NCBI GenBank assembly: GCA_040220455.1
Contig: JAVJUS010000074.1
Coordinates: 12,595 to 76,594 of the forward strand
Length of the DNA stretch: 64,000 bases
Direction of reading: 5' to 3'
From: JAVJUS01 sp040220455
Lineage (GTDB): Bacteria > Pseudomonadota > Alphaproteobacteria > DSM-16000 > Inquilinaceae
The notes under the pieces were generated by a model. It was not told the origin of the DNA. It was given only the letters and a program-made list of their open reading frames with translations, and ran no database searches. Positions 44,818 through 55,085 of this stretch are shown here, piece by piece; position 1 is the first letter of the stretch, and the number at the start of each line of letters is the position of its first letter. A program made the position numbers and the translations under genes.

Positions 44818-45253
44818 TTGCCGGGCGCCGTCTTCGAACGGATCGGATCGGCCGTTCGGGCGCAGGATGCTCCAGCTGTCCAGGATGGTCCGGCCACGAT
44901 GGTCCGGCCACGATGGTCCGGATCGTCGATCGGCCGGAGCCTCTTGGCCACGCCCGTCGGGCTCGTGACACCCGAAGGCCCCACGCCTTCGGGGCGGCGC
45001 TCCGCCTCTCGCGAAAGGACGCCGTCGCCGTCGGGGAGGCGCCAGGCACGCCGTCCGCACGACGGCGCCTCGCATTTCCCCGACCTGGCATCCCCCAGTA
45101 GCGACCGTCTCGCCGGAGCTCCGGACAACGCCCCGCACGGCGCGAGCCCGGCTCTTCAGGGACGCCCCCGTCAGGGACGGCTCGGTATCGCTCCCACCCG
45201 GCCGCCGGCCCGGCGTCCCCATCCGCCGGGCCATGGCCGCCGTGGGGTCGGGA
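44818..45253. other. Gene-free region with short repeats
   Basis: 436 nt between the globin sensor and luxR-type gene (convergent). It holds the 14-nt tandem repeat at 44884-44921 and a CCCGAAGGC/GCCTTCGGG hairpin at 44971-44993 without a T-tract. Several open frames cross it, but none has family features or a start with a ribosome site. Confidence 0.6.
44884..44921. repeat. 14-nt tandem repeat, 2.7 copies
   Basis: GATGGTCCGGCCAC occurs at 44884-44897 and 44898-44911, followed by GATGGTCCGG at 44912-44921, all exact. It lies in non-coding DNA and could vary in copy number by slippage. Confidence 0.85.
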
Positions 45254-45934
45254 TCAGCTCGCCAGTTCCTGGGCGGCCTGCGGGGTCTCGAGGTGGTCGA
45301 GCGCCCAGATCGCCGCCTGGGTCCGGTTCTGGACGCCCAGCTTGCGCATGATCCGGCGCAGATGGACCTTGACCGTCCCGTCGCAGGTGCCGAGCCGGCG
45401 GGCGATGACCTTGTTCGGCTGGCCTTCGGCGAGCAGGTTCAGGATGTCGCGCTCGCGCGGGGTCAGGCGGTGCTGCTCGATCGACGCGGCCGAGGTCGCC
45501 CGGCGCATGGTCGAGCCGTCGAGGAACTGTGCCACCGCGCTCATCGGCACGACGGCCTGGCCGTACATGACGAGACGAATGGAGTGGAGCAGGGCCTGGG
45601 AGCTCATGTTCCGGTGCAGGAACCCGTCGACGCCGATCTGGAGCGCTTCCTGCATGGACTGCGGCTCGGCGGCATCCGTCAGGACCAGCAGACGGGTGGC
45701 CGGGAAGCCCTCGCGCAGGGCGCGCACGGACTCGGAGAACGCGGCGTCGCCGGTCTTCCAGCCGACGAGGATGACCAGGTCGGGCATGACGTCGCCCGCT
45801 TCGCTCATCAGGCGCTCGATCGATTCGGCCTGCCGCTCGATGCTGACGCCGATCGCCGAACCCAGACGGTCGAAGGCCTCGCGGAACAGCAGATCACCCG
45901 AAACCAGGGCGGCCGAGGTGAGTGTCTCGCTCAT
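45254..45934 (-). CDS. LuxR-family regulator with degenerate receiver domain
   Basis: A 226-residue regulator. The C-terminal LuxR/FixJ helix-turn-helix is textbook: LTPRERDILNLLAEGQPNKVIARRLGTCDGTVKVHLRRIMRKLGVQNRTQAA. The N-terminal ~125 residues look like a receiver, but the phospho-acceptor position of PDLVILVG is Val57 instead of Asp and the acidic pair near the N-terminus is missing, so phosphorylation control is unlikely. The ATG follows AAGGGGAAAGAA. It is on the same strand as, and downstream of, tpsA/tpsB, so it may regulate that module, though a 697-nt gap makes it a separate unit. Confidence 0.88.
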   Translation of the reverse strand: MSETLTSAALVSGDLLFREAFDRLGSAIGVSIERQAESIERLMSEAGDVMPDLVILVGWKTGDAAFSESVRALREGFPATRLLVLTDAAEPQSMQEALQIGVDGFLHRNMSSQALLHSIRLVMYGQAVVPMSAVAQFLDGSTMRRATSAASIEQHRLTPRERDILNLLAEGQPNKVIARRLGTCDGTVKVHLRRIMRKLGVQNRTQAAIWALDHLETPQAAQELAS

Positions 45935-46631
45935 TTCTTTCCCCTTTTTCGCGACCGAACGACATCTCCGCTTTCCCTGAAGAGATGCCGTATCCGAAAA
46001 CCTCGGACCCCTCGGTTACACGTAGCGTGCCAAGAGTCGGCCCGAACGGGTCGGATCGGCGCGGAAGGGCGAAATTCCTTGGATACGAAGGGAATTCAGG
46101 CATGCCCGAGGAGCATATACCTGTTCGGTCTAAGCCCCGAGTATTAGATTTTTTGCAAATTTAACCGGTTAAGATTCGCATTCTGAAAGCGATTATGCGA
46201 ATTGCGGGTAATCTTTTTGCTCGGAATTGGTTACCGAAAATTCAGGTTAACGCCAAGTAAATATTCCCGGCCTACCAGTATCCTGAAAGAAATCGATTTC
46301 CGGTTTCACTTTTCACCTGTGGCATACGCGACCTTGCCCGGTCGGGCAAGCGGCGATCGTCCGAGCGCGATCCGATGGCCGGCGGATGGCCGTACCCACG
46401 GCCCGGACATCGCCCCAGCCGTAGGTCGGCCGAGCGCCAGCGAGCCCGACATCCCCGCCGGTCGGTGCGAGCCGCGCCCGTCGAGTTCGCTCGTAGGTCG
46501 GTCGAGCGTCACCGAGCCCGACATCGCCGACGCCGGCGCGGTCCGTGCCTGTCGGGTTCGCTTCGCTCAGCCGACCTACGCCGCGCCGGCCCGTCGGTCG
46601 GTCCAGCGCGAGCGGGCCCGAGGCAACCGGC
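45935..46631. other. Long intergenic region, luxR promoter and dispersed repeat
   Basis: 697 nt. The part at about 46100-46320 is AT-rich (GATTTTTTGCAAATTTAACCGG and similar) and probably holds the luxR promoter. From 46320 to 46620 it turns GC-rich and contains repeat copies (46421-46579). No gene is supported. Confidence 0.55.
46421..46579. repeat. Dispersed palindromic repeat, tandem half plus full copy
   Basis: A half unit beginning GTAGGTCGGCCGAGCGCCAG (46421) is followed by a full palindromic unit from 46493 (GTAGGTCGGTCGAGCG) to 46579 (CAGCCGACCTAC). The left arm ends GAGCCCGACA and the right begins TGTCGGGTTCGC. The full unit matches the copy at 62265-62350. Confidence 0.8.
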
Positions 46632-48326
46632 TCAGAAACGCGCGGTGACGGTGAAGAGCAGCCGGACGTCACTGTCGTCGATCGAGTCGTCGGGCCCGGA
46701 GCCGTCGATCCGGCGGGCGATCTCCGGATTGACCGCGACGTCGGAGGTCACGTTCCAGCGCACGCCGAGCCCGACCGAGGCGATGTCGTTCTCGTCGTCG
46801 GTCGTGGAGTCGACGTCCCAGGCCTTGCCGAAGTCGAAAAAGCCGTAGGCCTGGTAGCTCTCCAGGAACTGGCGGTCGACGACGTTGCCGTAGCGCACCT
46901 CCGCCTTGGCGGCGAGGCCGTGGTCGCCGACCACGCTGCCCGGCGGGAAGCCCCGCCCGATCCGCCGGCCGCCGACCGAGAACCGCTCGGACGGCAGGAG
47001 CGGGTCGAAGGCGTACTGCCACTCCAGCGAGCCGAAGAACGACACGCCGCCGCCGACCGGCTGGAGCCGGGAGATCGTGCCGCGGATATAGGTGAATTCC
47101 GCCGACGCCCCCGACCCCTGACGCGAGACCACCGAGGGGCGGCTCGCGGTGAAGATGTCGAGGCCCTGGTGCATGCTGACATCGACCAGGTTCACGCCCA
47201 GCAACGGGTCGACCACGTCGTAGGTCAGCCCGCCCTCGACCACGCGGACACGGTCCTCGGTCTTCAGGTCGAACTCGTCGATGTCCGTCATTTCCTCGGA
47301 CAGGCGGAAGCCGGCGCGGGCGGTCAGGTTCTGGTCGCGCGAGCGGATGATCGGCTGGACCACACGGATCGCGCTCTCGAACCCGCGGCCGGGGCTGTCG
47401 AAGCCGAAGACGTCGTCGGGCAGGGACGGGTCGGAGGTCAGCACTGAGCCCTCGAGCTCCAGGCGCGTGCCCCAGTCCCCGGGTCCGATCGGAATCGTGA
47501 CGCGACCCGAGCCGTAGACCAGCTCCTCCGGATCCTCCGGGTTGAACGCGACCGTCAGGTCGATCTGCTCCCACCCGCCGAAGATGGAGTAGAACGAGGC
47601 GCCGGCAGCCGCCGTCAGCGGGCCGGTGAACTCGCTTCCATGGTTGTCGAGCTGGACGAAGCCCTCGGCATTGTCGTGAGCCAGCACGATGGTCAGGTCG
47701 GCGGCCCCGAATTGGTCGGGCGACGGCTCCAGCACGCTCTGCACGTTGACGCCGGGCAGATCGCCGATCAGCAGCAGGTTGCGCTCCAGCGTCGCGACGG
47801 TGAGCGGGCGTTCGGCCTCGATCGCCGCGGCCAACGGGGCGAGATGGCGCCGCGGCCCGGCGATCTCGCCCTCGAAAACGACCCGGTCGACATAGCCCTC
47901 GACCGCGCGCAGGCGGACCACGCCGTCCTCGACCTCCTGCGCCGGCACGACGACCTGGGAGAGAATGTAGCCGTCGCGGCGGTAGCGCGCGGTCAGGTCG
48001 TTGGCCACGCCGACGAGATCGCCGAACCCGACCTCCGTGCCGATCAGGTCGGACCAGGCCTCGGCGAGGACGCCATCCTCGTAGACCGTGACGCCCTCGA
48101 GCTCGACGGCCGCCAGCTCGAAGCGGATCGCTTCCGTTCCCTCCGGCACCGCCTGCTCGGGCGCGTCGGGGCGGGGCGGCAGCGTGTCGACCCGAGGTTC
48201 CGGCTGTTCATCGAACTGGCGCAGCAGCTCGCCCGGGCTCACGCCTTCCGGCGCCGTCTGCGCCGAGGCGCTCGCCACCGGCACGGCGACGAGCGCGATT
48301 CCCAGGACACCCGCGATGGTCCGCAT
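46632..48326 (-). CDS. TpsB/ShlB-family outer-membrane transporter of two-partner secretion
   Basis: A 564-residue protein. A signal peptide (MRTIAGVLGIALVAVPVASASAQ) is followed by a short linker, two POTRA domains (about residues 68-145 and 146-220; GYILSQVVVPAQEVEDGVVRLRAVEGYVDRV is typical), and a 16-strand-type beta barrel ending in the terminal Phe (LLFTVTARF). FSVGGRRIGRGFPPGS corresponds to the loop-6 VRGY region, with a G-R-G-F variant. It exports the adjacent TpsA protein across the outer membrane. The ATG at 48326 has GGGGGGTGGGCG upstream. It follows tpsA by 81 nt. Confidence 0.92.
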   Translation of the reverse strand: MRTIAGVLGIALVAVPVASASAQTAPEGVSPGELLRQFDEQPEPRVDTLPPRPDAPEQAVPEGTEAIRFELAAVELEGVTVYEDGVLAEAWSDLIGTEVGFGDLVGVANDLTARYRRDGYILSQVVVPAQEVEDGVVRLRAVEGYVDRVVFEGEIAGPRRHLAPLAAAIEAERPLTVATLERNLLLIGDLPGVNVQSVLEPSPDQFGAADLTIVLAHDNAEGFVQLDNHGSEFTGPLTAAAGASFYSIFGGWEQIDLTVAFNPEDPEELVYGSGRVTIPIGPGDWGTRLELEGSVLTSDPSLPDDVFGFDSPGRGFESAIRVVQPIIRSRDQNLTARAGFRLSEEMTDIDEFDLKTEDRVRVVEGGLTYDVVDPLLGVNLVDVSMHQGLDIFTASRPSVVSRQGSGASAEFTYIRGTISRLQPVGGGVSFFGSLEWQYAFDPLLPSERFSVGGRRIGRGFPPGSVVGDHGLAAKAEVRYGNVVDRQFLESYQAYGFFDFGKAWDVDSTTDDENDIASVGLGVRWNVTSDVAVNPEIARRIDGSGPDDSIDDSDVRLLFTVTARF

Positions 48327-48407
48327 CGCCCACCCCCCATGCAGACACCGGCGCCGATCCGCTCCGGATGGAGCGAATCGGATCACCGGTGATGGTCGGT
48401 GGAAGTC

Positions 48408-51020
48408 CTAACCGTCTTCGAAGGGGTTTTCAATGCAAGACCAGTAATCTGCCAACAATTGCCCCGCACTGCAGCTATCGGTCAACGCATCGGTTGAACT
48501 CGCCGTCGCGGACTCTCCGCCGGGACTTGCAGCCGGAGCGATCGTTTCGAGGTCGCTCGGACCGCCGGCGAGCCCGGAAAGGTTGACCGGGGTCCCGGCG
48601 ACGACCGCACCCTCGCCGCGGGTGGCGTGCTGGCCGGTGGTGTCGTTGAGCGGCCCGCCGAAGGGCAGCGTCACCGTGCCGTCGGGCCCGGCCGCCGGCG
48701 CGATGGAGTCGAGATCCCGGAGACCGCCGGCGACCGTCACCCCGCCGAGGGCATAGGTCCGCTGGAGCGGATCGTACAGATAGGGGTTCTCGAAGGACGT
48801 CGTCCGGTAGACCGCGTCGCCCGGCGTGTCCGGGTCGCGCCCGCGCTCGGGCAGCTCCAACAGGTCGGAGAAGGCGAAGAGCGAGGCGTCGAGCGAGGTC
48901 TCCGGCCCCGGACCCGGCTCCGGCCCCGGACCGGGCTCCGGCTCGGGTTCCGGCTCGGGCTCGGGCTGGTCGTCGCCCAGGACCAGCAGCGTGCCCGGCT
49001 CGATGGTCAGGCGGTATCGGGGCGAGGTCGCGCCCTCCGCCGTGATCGGATAGGTGCCCGGGGCCGCCTCGGACCCGGGCGCGCCGAAGGTCAGCCCGGA
49101 GAGGTCGATCCTCGGATCGCCCGGCAGGTCGGCGCCTTCGACCGTGGTGGTGAATTCCGGGTTCGACGCGCCGACCGGCCGCGTGGCATCGCCGACACGG
49201 ACCGTCGCCTCGGCGACGCTGGCCGTCAGGTCGACCGACGCCTCCGTGCGGTCGATCAGGGCGACCTTGCCGAACTCCTGGAAGCCGCCGCTCTCGTTGG
49301 CGAGCAGGCCGGCGAGCCGGAGCCGCGCTTCGGTCGTCTTGCCCTGGAGATCGACGGTCAGGCTCTCGCTGAGGCCCGTCTCCGGATCGTACTCGATCTG
49401 GCGGATGCGGTCGCCGGTGGCGCTGACGACACCGATGCCGCTGACGCCGAAGGGCTCGTCGAAGACGACCGTCTCGCCGGGCCCGGCGGACAGGAAGCCG
49501 TCGGGCGGCGGCGCGTCGGCCGTGATATCGAAGGTCCCCGCCCCGTTGGTCCAGACGAGCCTGTTGATGTAGTAGTCAGAGGAGTCGAGCAGCTCTGGCG
49601 GCGGCGGCGGCCCCTCGCCGACCCGGCGATAGGGCGTCGCCGTGAAGACCAGCATGTCGAAGCTGTCTTCGCCGGCGGTCAGGAGCAGCGGATCATCGGG
49701 CTTGTTCGGCGTGAAATAGGCATCGGTGAAGGAGCTGTCCACGCCGCGCGCGACGCCGGTGCCGACGAGTTCGATCTCGTTGCGGGTTATCATCCGCTGG
49801 GCGATGACGAAGGCGATCTCGCGCGGGCTCGCGTCGTCGGCCGTGCGCGGATCGACGATCGGATCCGCCCCGCCCTCGCCGGCGATCGTGACGGTGCCCG
49901 TGGCGTTCGACTGGGCGAAGGCGAAGTCGCCGTCGGTCGTCCGCCCGGCAATTCGGCCGGCGAAGTTGTTCGGACTCGCGAGATCGACCGACTTGCCCTG
50001 CACCGCGACCTTGTCGCCGAGCACGGCGGAGTCGGCATCCTGAACCACGTCGCCCGCGGCCTCGATCCACACCGTGCCGTCGCCGGCCTCGACCACCGTG
50101 TCCGGGCCGAGATCGACGCCGCCGTCGCCGGCGAGCACGACATGACCGTCCCGGGTCGCGCCGCCCGTCGCCTGCACGAGCCCGTCGAGATTGATCGCGC
50201 TGTCGACGACGCCGGTGGCGCGGCGCGCGTCCATGACGACGTAGCCGGCCTCGATCGTTCCGCTATGGGCGATCGGATTGGCGTCGTCGCCGTCGACGCC
50301 GGTGTCCACGGCGAACTGGACGAGACCGTCGCCGAAGAAGTCCATCGTGACCCGGTCGCCGGAGATCAGCCCGACCGTGCCCTGCCGGGCGACGATGGCG
50401 CCGGTATTGCGCACCTGGGGCGCGACCAGGGCGACCAGGCCCGCGTCGGCGGCGGTGATGTCGCCGGCGTTGGAGACCACCGCGTTAAGGGCCGAGCCGC
50501 CCTCGAAGGTGTATTCGCGATCGGGGTCACTGGGATCGAAACTCCTGAAATCGGCGTCCGAGATATTCATGGACGTCGCGATCAGCGATCCGACATCGAC
50601 CCGCGCCGTATCGGTGAAGACGACGCCGTTGTTGTTGAGGATGATGACCTGGCCCGGCGCGGTGATCCGGCCGCGGATCGTGCTTTCTAGTCCACTGCCA
50701 GCGTCCACCCGATTGAGTGTCGCGGACGACGAACTCGGCTGGTTGAATTCGACAGTCTCGTCGACGTCGACATCGAACGATGTCCAGTCGATGGCTGCAC
50801 GCTCAACGCTCTGGTTGACGCTTGTCGTCGTACCGCTTCGGTCGACGACGACATTGCCTGCCGATACATCTGCTCCGGACTCAACGCCCGGCCCCGCCAT
50901 CGCGGGCGCGGACAGCGCGGCGACCGCCGTCGCGGCCGTGCCGGCCATGAGGATCCGGCGCAGACGGGCGGCGGAGAAGGAAGGGACGTCTTGGGCGTAG
51001 CGGTCGAATCGATGGGTCAT
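48408..51020 (-). CDS. TpsA-family filamentous-haemagglutinin-like exoprotein with C-terminal Cys pair
   Basis: 870 residues. A 42-residue extended signal peptide precedes a TPS secretion domain: residues 129-156 read NNNGVVFTDTARVDVGSLIATSMNISDA by position, the NPNGI-like motif of the family. Beta-helix sequence follows to about 450, an MBG-like domain near 610-680, then an EP/GP-repeat linker (about 685-708). The last ~90 residues contain two imperfect repeats (DLDSIAPAAGPDG, DLETIAPAASPGG). The only two cysteines are Cys850 and Cys862, 21 and 9 residues from the end, as in the disulfide hook of CdrA/HMW1. The ATG at 51020 follows AGGAGG. It is the probable substrate of the adjacent TpsB. 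Confidence 0.9.
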   Translation of the reverse strand: MTHRFDRYAQDVPSFSAARLRRILMAGTAATAVAALSAPAMAGPGVESGADVSAGNVVVDRSGTTTSVNQSVERAAIDWTSFDVDVDETVEFNQPSSSSATLNRVDAGSGLESTIRGRITAPGQVIILNNNGVVFTDTARVDVGSLIATSMNISDADFRSFDPSDPDREYTFEGGSALNAVVSNAGDITAADAGLVALVAPQVRNTGAIVARQGTVGLISGDRVTMDFFGDGLVQFAVDTGVDGDDANPIAHSGTIEAGYVVMDARRATGVVDSAINLDGLVQATGGATRDGHVVLAGDGGVDLGPDTVVEAGDGTVWIEAAGDVVQDADSAVLGDKVAVQGKSVDLASPNNFAGRIAGRTTDGDFAFAQSNATGTVTIAGEGGADPIVDPRTADDASPREIAFVIAQRMITRNEIELVGTGVARGVDSSFTDAYFTPNKPDDPLLLTAGEDSFDMLVFTATPYRRVGEGPPPPPELLDSSDYYINRLVWTNGAGTFDITADAPPPDGFLSAGPGETVVFDEPFGVSGIGVVSATGDRIRQIEYDPETGLSESLTVDLQGKTTEARLRLAGLLANESGGFQEFGKVALIDRTEASVDLTASVAEATVRVGDATRPVGASNPEFTTTVEGADLPGDPRIDLSGLTFGAPGSEAAPGTYPITAEGATSPRYRLTIEPGTLLVLGDDQPEPEPEPEPEPGPGPEPGPGPETSLDASLFAFSDLLELPERGRDPDTPGDAVYRTTSFENPYLYDPLQRTYALGGVTVAGGLRDLDSIAPAAGPDGTVTLPFGGPLNDTTGQHATRGEGAVVAGTPVNLSGLAGGPSDLETIAPAASPGGESATASSTDALTDSCSAGQLLADYWSCIENPFEDG

Positions 51021-51099
51021 CGCGGCCTCCTGATTGGCCGCGAATCTCGCCGGTAAGCCGGACAAACACAAAGAAACCTAAGGAAATCCGCTCAATTCT

Positions 51100-51118
51100 C
51101 CATCGATATCATCGATGG
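51100..51118. promoter_or_regulatory. Palindrome upstream of tpsA, candidate operator
   Basis: CCATCGAT-ATC-ATCGATGG is a perfect 8+8 inverted repeat with a 3-nt spacer, 80 nt upstream of the tpsA start in an AT-rich gap. It is well placed for a repressor or activator of the adhesin operon. Confidence 0.5.
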
Positions 51119-51183
51119 CCATGATCGTGTTCCGAAGGCGTCGATAGGGTAAATATCTGTTAACTTAATCGTGCGAAAAGGCG

Positions 51184-51903
51184 TCAGCGGAAACGCCAGA
51201 GGGCCTCCTCGTTGAGGGCGTAGATGGGCTCGAAGCCCTGCCGGTCGGCCACCGGGACCATGGGCATGCCCGGCACGTCGAGGACGAAGCTCTCCCCGGC
51301 GAGCGCGACGGTCAGGAAGGCGTGGTAGTCGCCGAGCCCGCGGTCGTAGCCGACGACGATCCGCAGCCGGTCGGCCGGCACGCCGGCGCGGCGCAGCTCG
51401 ACATACTTGGCGATGGCGAAATCCTCGCAGTCGCCGCCCGTTCGATAGAAGGTATCCGGGTCGACCCAGCGGTCGCGCTCGCCCCACAGGGCGGAGTCCT
51501 CGATATAGGGCACGCGGTCGATGCGGGCGTCGATGGCGCGGACCTCGTCGACCGACGGCAGCCGGGCCGCGGCCGAGCCGCCGGCGGCAACGGCGCGGGC
51601 GACGGCGGGCGCCAGGTCGCGCCACTTGGCGAGCTGCTCGGGCGCGCCGACCTCGACCGGGCCGCGACGCTCGGGCGGCGGCGCCGGGACATAGGCCATG
51701 GTGATCTGCTGCGCCCGCGCCTGGGACAGCGAGAGGGCGGACGGGCCGGCCAGGGCCGCGGCGGCGGCCGCGAGGCCGAGCACGACCAGGCCGATCAGGC
51801 GCGTGCGCGCGTCGTCCGCCACTATTGCGGCGCGGCGCCGGCGGACGCGCGCGGCGCCGGCAAGGGCGGGGCTGTCGGTCGGTGTCGGGACGCGAGGACG
51901 CAT
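51184..51903 (-). CDS. LapG-like transglutaminase-type cysteine protease (BTLCP/DUF920 family)
   Basis: A 239-residue protein with a basic N-terminus, one membrane/signal segment (about residues 36-64, ending QARAQ) and a periplasmic papain-like domain. The triad is visible: Cys159 in YRTGGDCEDFAIAKYVELRRAG, His194 in LGDYHAFLTV and Asp209 in FVLDVPG. LapG proteins cleave large surface adhesins to release cells from biofilms under c-di-GMP control through LapD. AGGAG lies 7 nt before the ATG at 51903. It is directly upstream of tpsA on the same strand (163-nt gap), so the TpsA protein is a plausible substrate. No lapD gene is in the window. Confidence 0.88.
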   Translation of the reverse strand: MRPRVPTPTDSPALAGAARVRRRRAAIVADDARTRLIGLVVLGLAAAAAALAGPSALSLSQARAQQITMAYVPAPPPERRGPVEVGAPEQLAKWRDLAPAVARAVAAGGSAAARLPSVDEVRAIDARIDRVPYIEDSALWGERDRWVDPDTFYRTGGDCEDFAIAKYVELRRAGVPADRLRIVVGYDRGLGDYHAFLTVALAGESFVLDVPGMPMVPVADRQGFEPIYALNEEALWRFR

Positions 51904-52053
51904 CGGGCTCTCCTGCATTGCCCGATCGATTTCGCGTCCGATTTCCTAACGAGACCTTAAGCGCGCCCGGTGGGTGAACCCTTACGCGCAGAGCTATTTC
52001 AGAATTGTCACCGCTTTATCACCATGGGGGTAGAGACCCCTTCCGCGACGTCC

Positions 52054-53931
<1,878 letters not shown>

Positions 53932-54157
53932 CGGGTGAAACTCGCGAGAATGCGGAATAACGAACTGCAGACGTGGCCTCAGGCCGGAAGCGCTCGCCGC
54001 TGACCTGATTTGGTGTCGCCGGAGCCCCTGGCCCACCCGTGCTTCTCTGACAGTGGCCGGAAACACTGCTAACTTCGCTTCAACACATGACAGGCAGACT
54101 GAGATCGAAACTGGCTGATGGCTCGTACTGACGAAGGGCAGTTCCTTGCGGACCGAA

Positions 54158-54646
54158 ATGGGGGAATTCGTCGTCGGAGCTCATCTGAAGCTCGAGGAGA
54201 ACTGTGACTTCGTTGATTATAACGTCCGTCAACCCGGTGGCGGCATGGCCGGCCTTGCCGAACTTGACGTGATCGGGTTGTCGTTTGCGAACGGCACCGC
54301 GTTCCTGTGTGAGGTCACTACCCACATCCGCGGCCTCTTGTACGGTAGCAATCGCGAAACGCTTGCACGGATCGCTCGCAAACATGAGCATCAGCGCAAG
54401 TACGCTGCCCGCTATCTTCAACAGTTTCCAAACAAGCGCTTCATGTTCTGGTCGCCGGTCGTGCCGGTAGGTGCACTCACCAAGGGTTTAGCGGAGATCA
54501 ATGGTTTGGAGACAGTCGTCAACAGAGACTATGCTCGATGCGTAGAGCGCTTGAGGGATCGTGCACGTAAAGAGGCCCATGACACTGGGAATCCTTTTTT
54601 CCGAGCACTTCAGATCCTGGAAAGCGTGCGACCGGATATCGAGTGA
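54158..54646 (+). CDS. Putative PD-(D/E)xK-like nuclease fold protein
   Basis: A 162-residue protein. The segment LAELDVIGLSFANGTAFLCEVTTHI resembles a restriction-endonuclease core (E...D-x-x-G...hhxCE-x-K) in which the final Lys is replaced by Thr. The C-terminal half is helical and basic (RKHEHQRKYAARYLQQFPN). No signal or membrane segment. GC content is well below that of neighbours. The ATG at 54158 is used; a TTG at 54146 is the alternative, and neither has a strong ribosome site. It pairs with a small HTH gene 45 nt downstream. Function inferred from motif shape only. Confidence 0.6.
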   Translation: MGEFVVGAHLKLEENCDFVDYNVRQPGGGMAGLAELDVIGLSFANGTAFLCEVTTHIRGLLYGSNRETLARIARKHEHQRKYAARYLQQFPNKRFMFWSPVVPVGALTKGLAEINGLETVVNRDYARCVERLRDRARKEAHDTGNPFFRALQILESVRPDIE

Positions 54647-54691
54647 CACGGCAAATCGGCAGCCAGGATCGGAAGCGAAAAGGGGATTGAA

Positions 54692-54877
54692 GTGTCGACT
54701 ATCGTGGATCGCGTGATCGACGTTCTTCGAGACGGACCGGCGACGGCAACAGATATCGCAATCCGCCTCGGGATCCGCGAAAAGCAGGCCCGTGGCGGGA
54801 TAGACAGTGCGCGATACCGCCGGAACCTGAGGATCGATAATGATCGGAAGTCGGGCCATTTTACGCTGATCGATTAG
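54692..54877 (+). CDS. Small winged-helix/HTH protein
   Basis: A 61-residue protein that is essentially one helix-turn-helix: IVDRVIDVLRDGPATATDIAIRLGIREKQARGGIDSARYR, then a short wing ending HFTLID. It could repress the preceding nuclease-like gene or be a fragment of a larger regulator. The GTG start has AAAAGGGGATTGA upstream. Lower GC than its surroundings, like its neighbour. Confidence 0.6.
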   Translation: MSTIVDRVIDVLRDGPATATDIAIRLGIREKQARGGIDSARYRRNLRIDNDRKSGHFTLID

Positions 54878-55085
54878 CAATCCGCCCCATCACCTCATCA
54901 ACGAATATCATCCTTCGGTAGAGGTGGCGCGGCCCTCCTTGACTCCCGCGCGTGCCTGCGAGAGAGCTACTGCCCGTCGCGCCCGGTTCTGGCGTACACT
55001 TCCCCGGTACCCGGCGCCGCGCGCGCCAGCCGCGCCGCCCACGCGGTCGACAGCCCGTTCCGACCCCGAGACCGGAGGACGAGAC

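Noticed and set aside
45254..45934. VpsT/CsgD-like c-di-GMP-binding regulator
   Set aside because: No W-[FLM]-[TS]-R motif was found in the receiver region, so direct c-di-GMP binding of that type is not supported.
46320..46620. CRISPR-like array because of repeated GTAGGTCGG units
   Set aside because: Units are palindromic halves of one dispersed repeat, with irregular spacing and no cas genes.
48940..49010. Repetitive DNA in tpsA read as a microsatellite or frameshift
   Set aside because: It encodes an in-frame EP/GP linker and the frame stays open through both sides.
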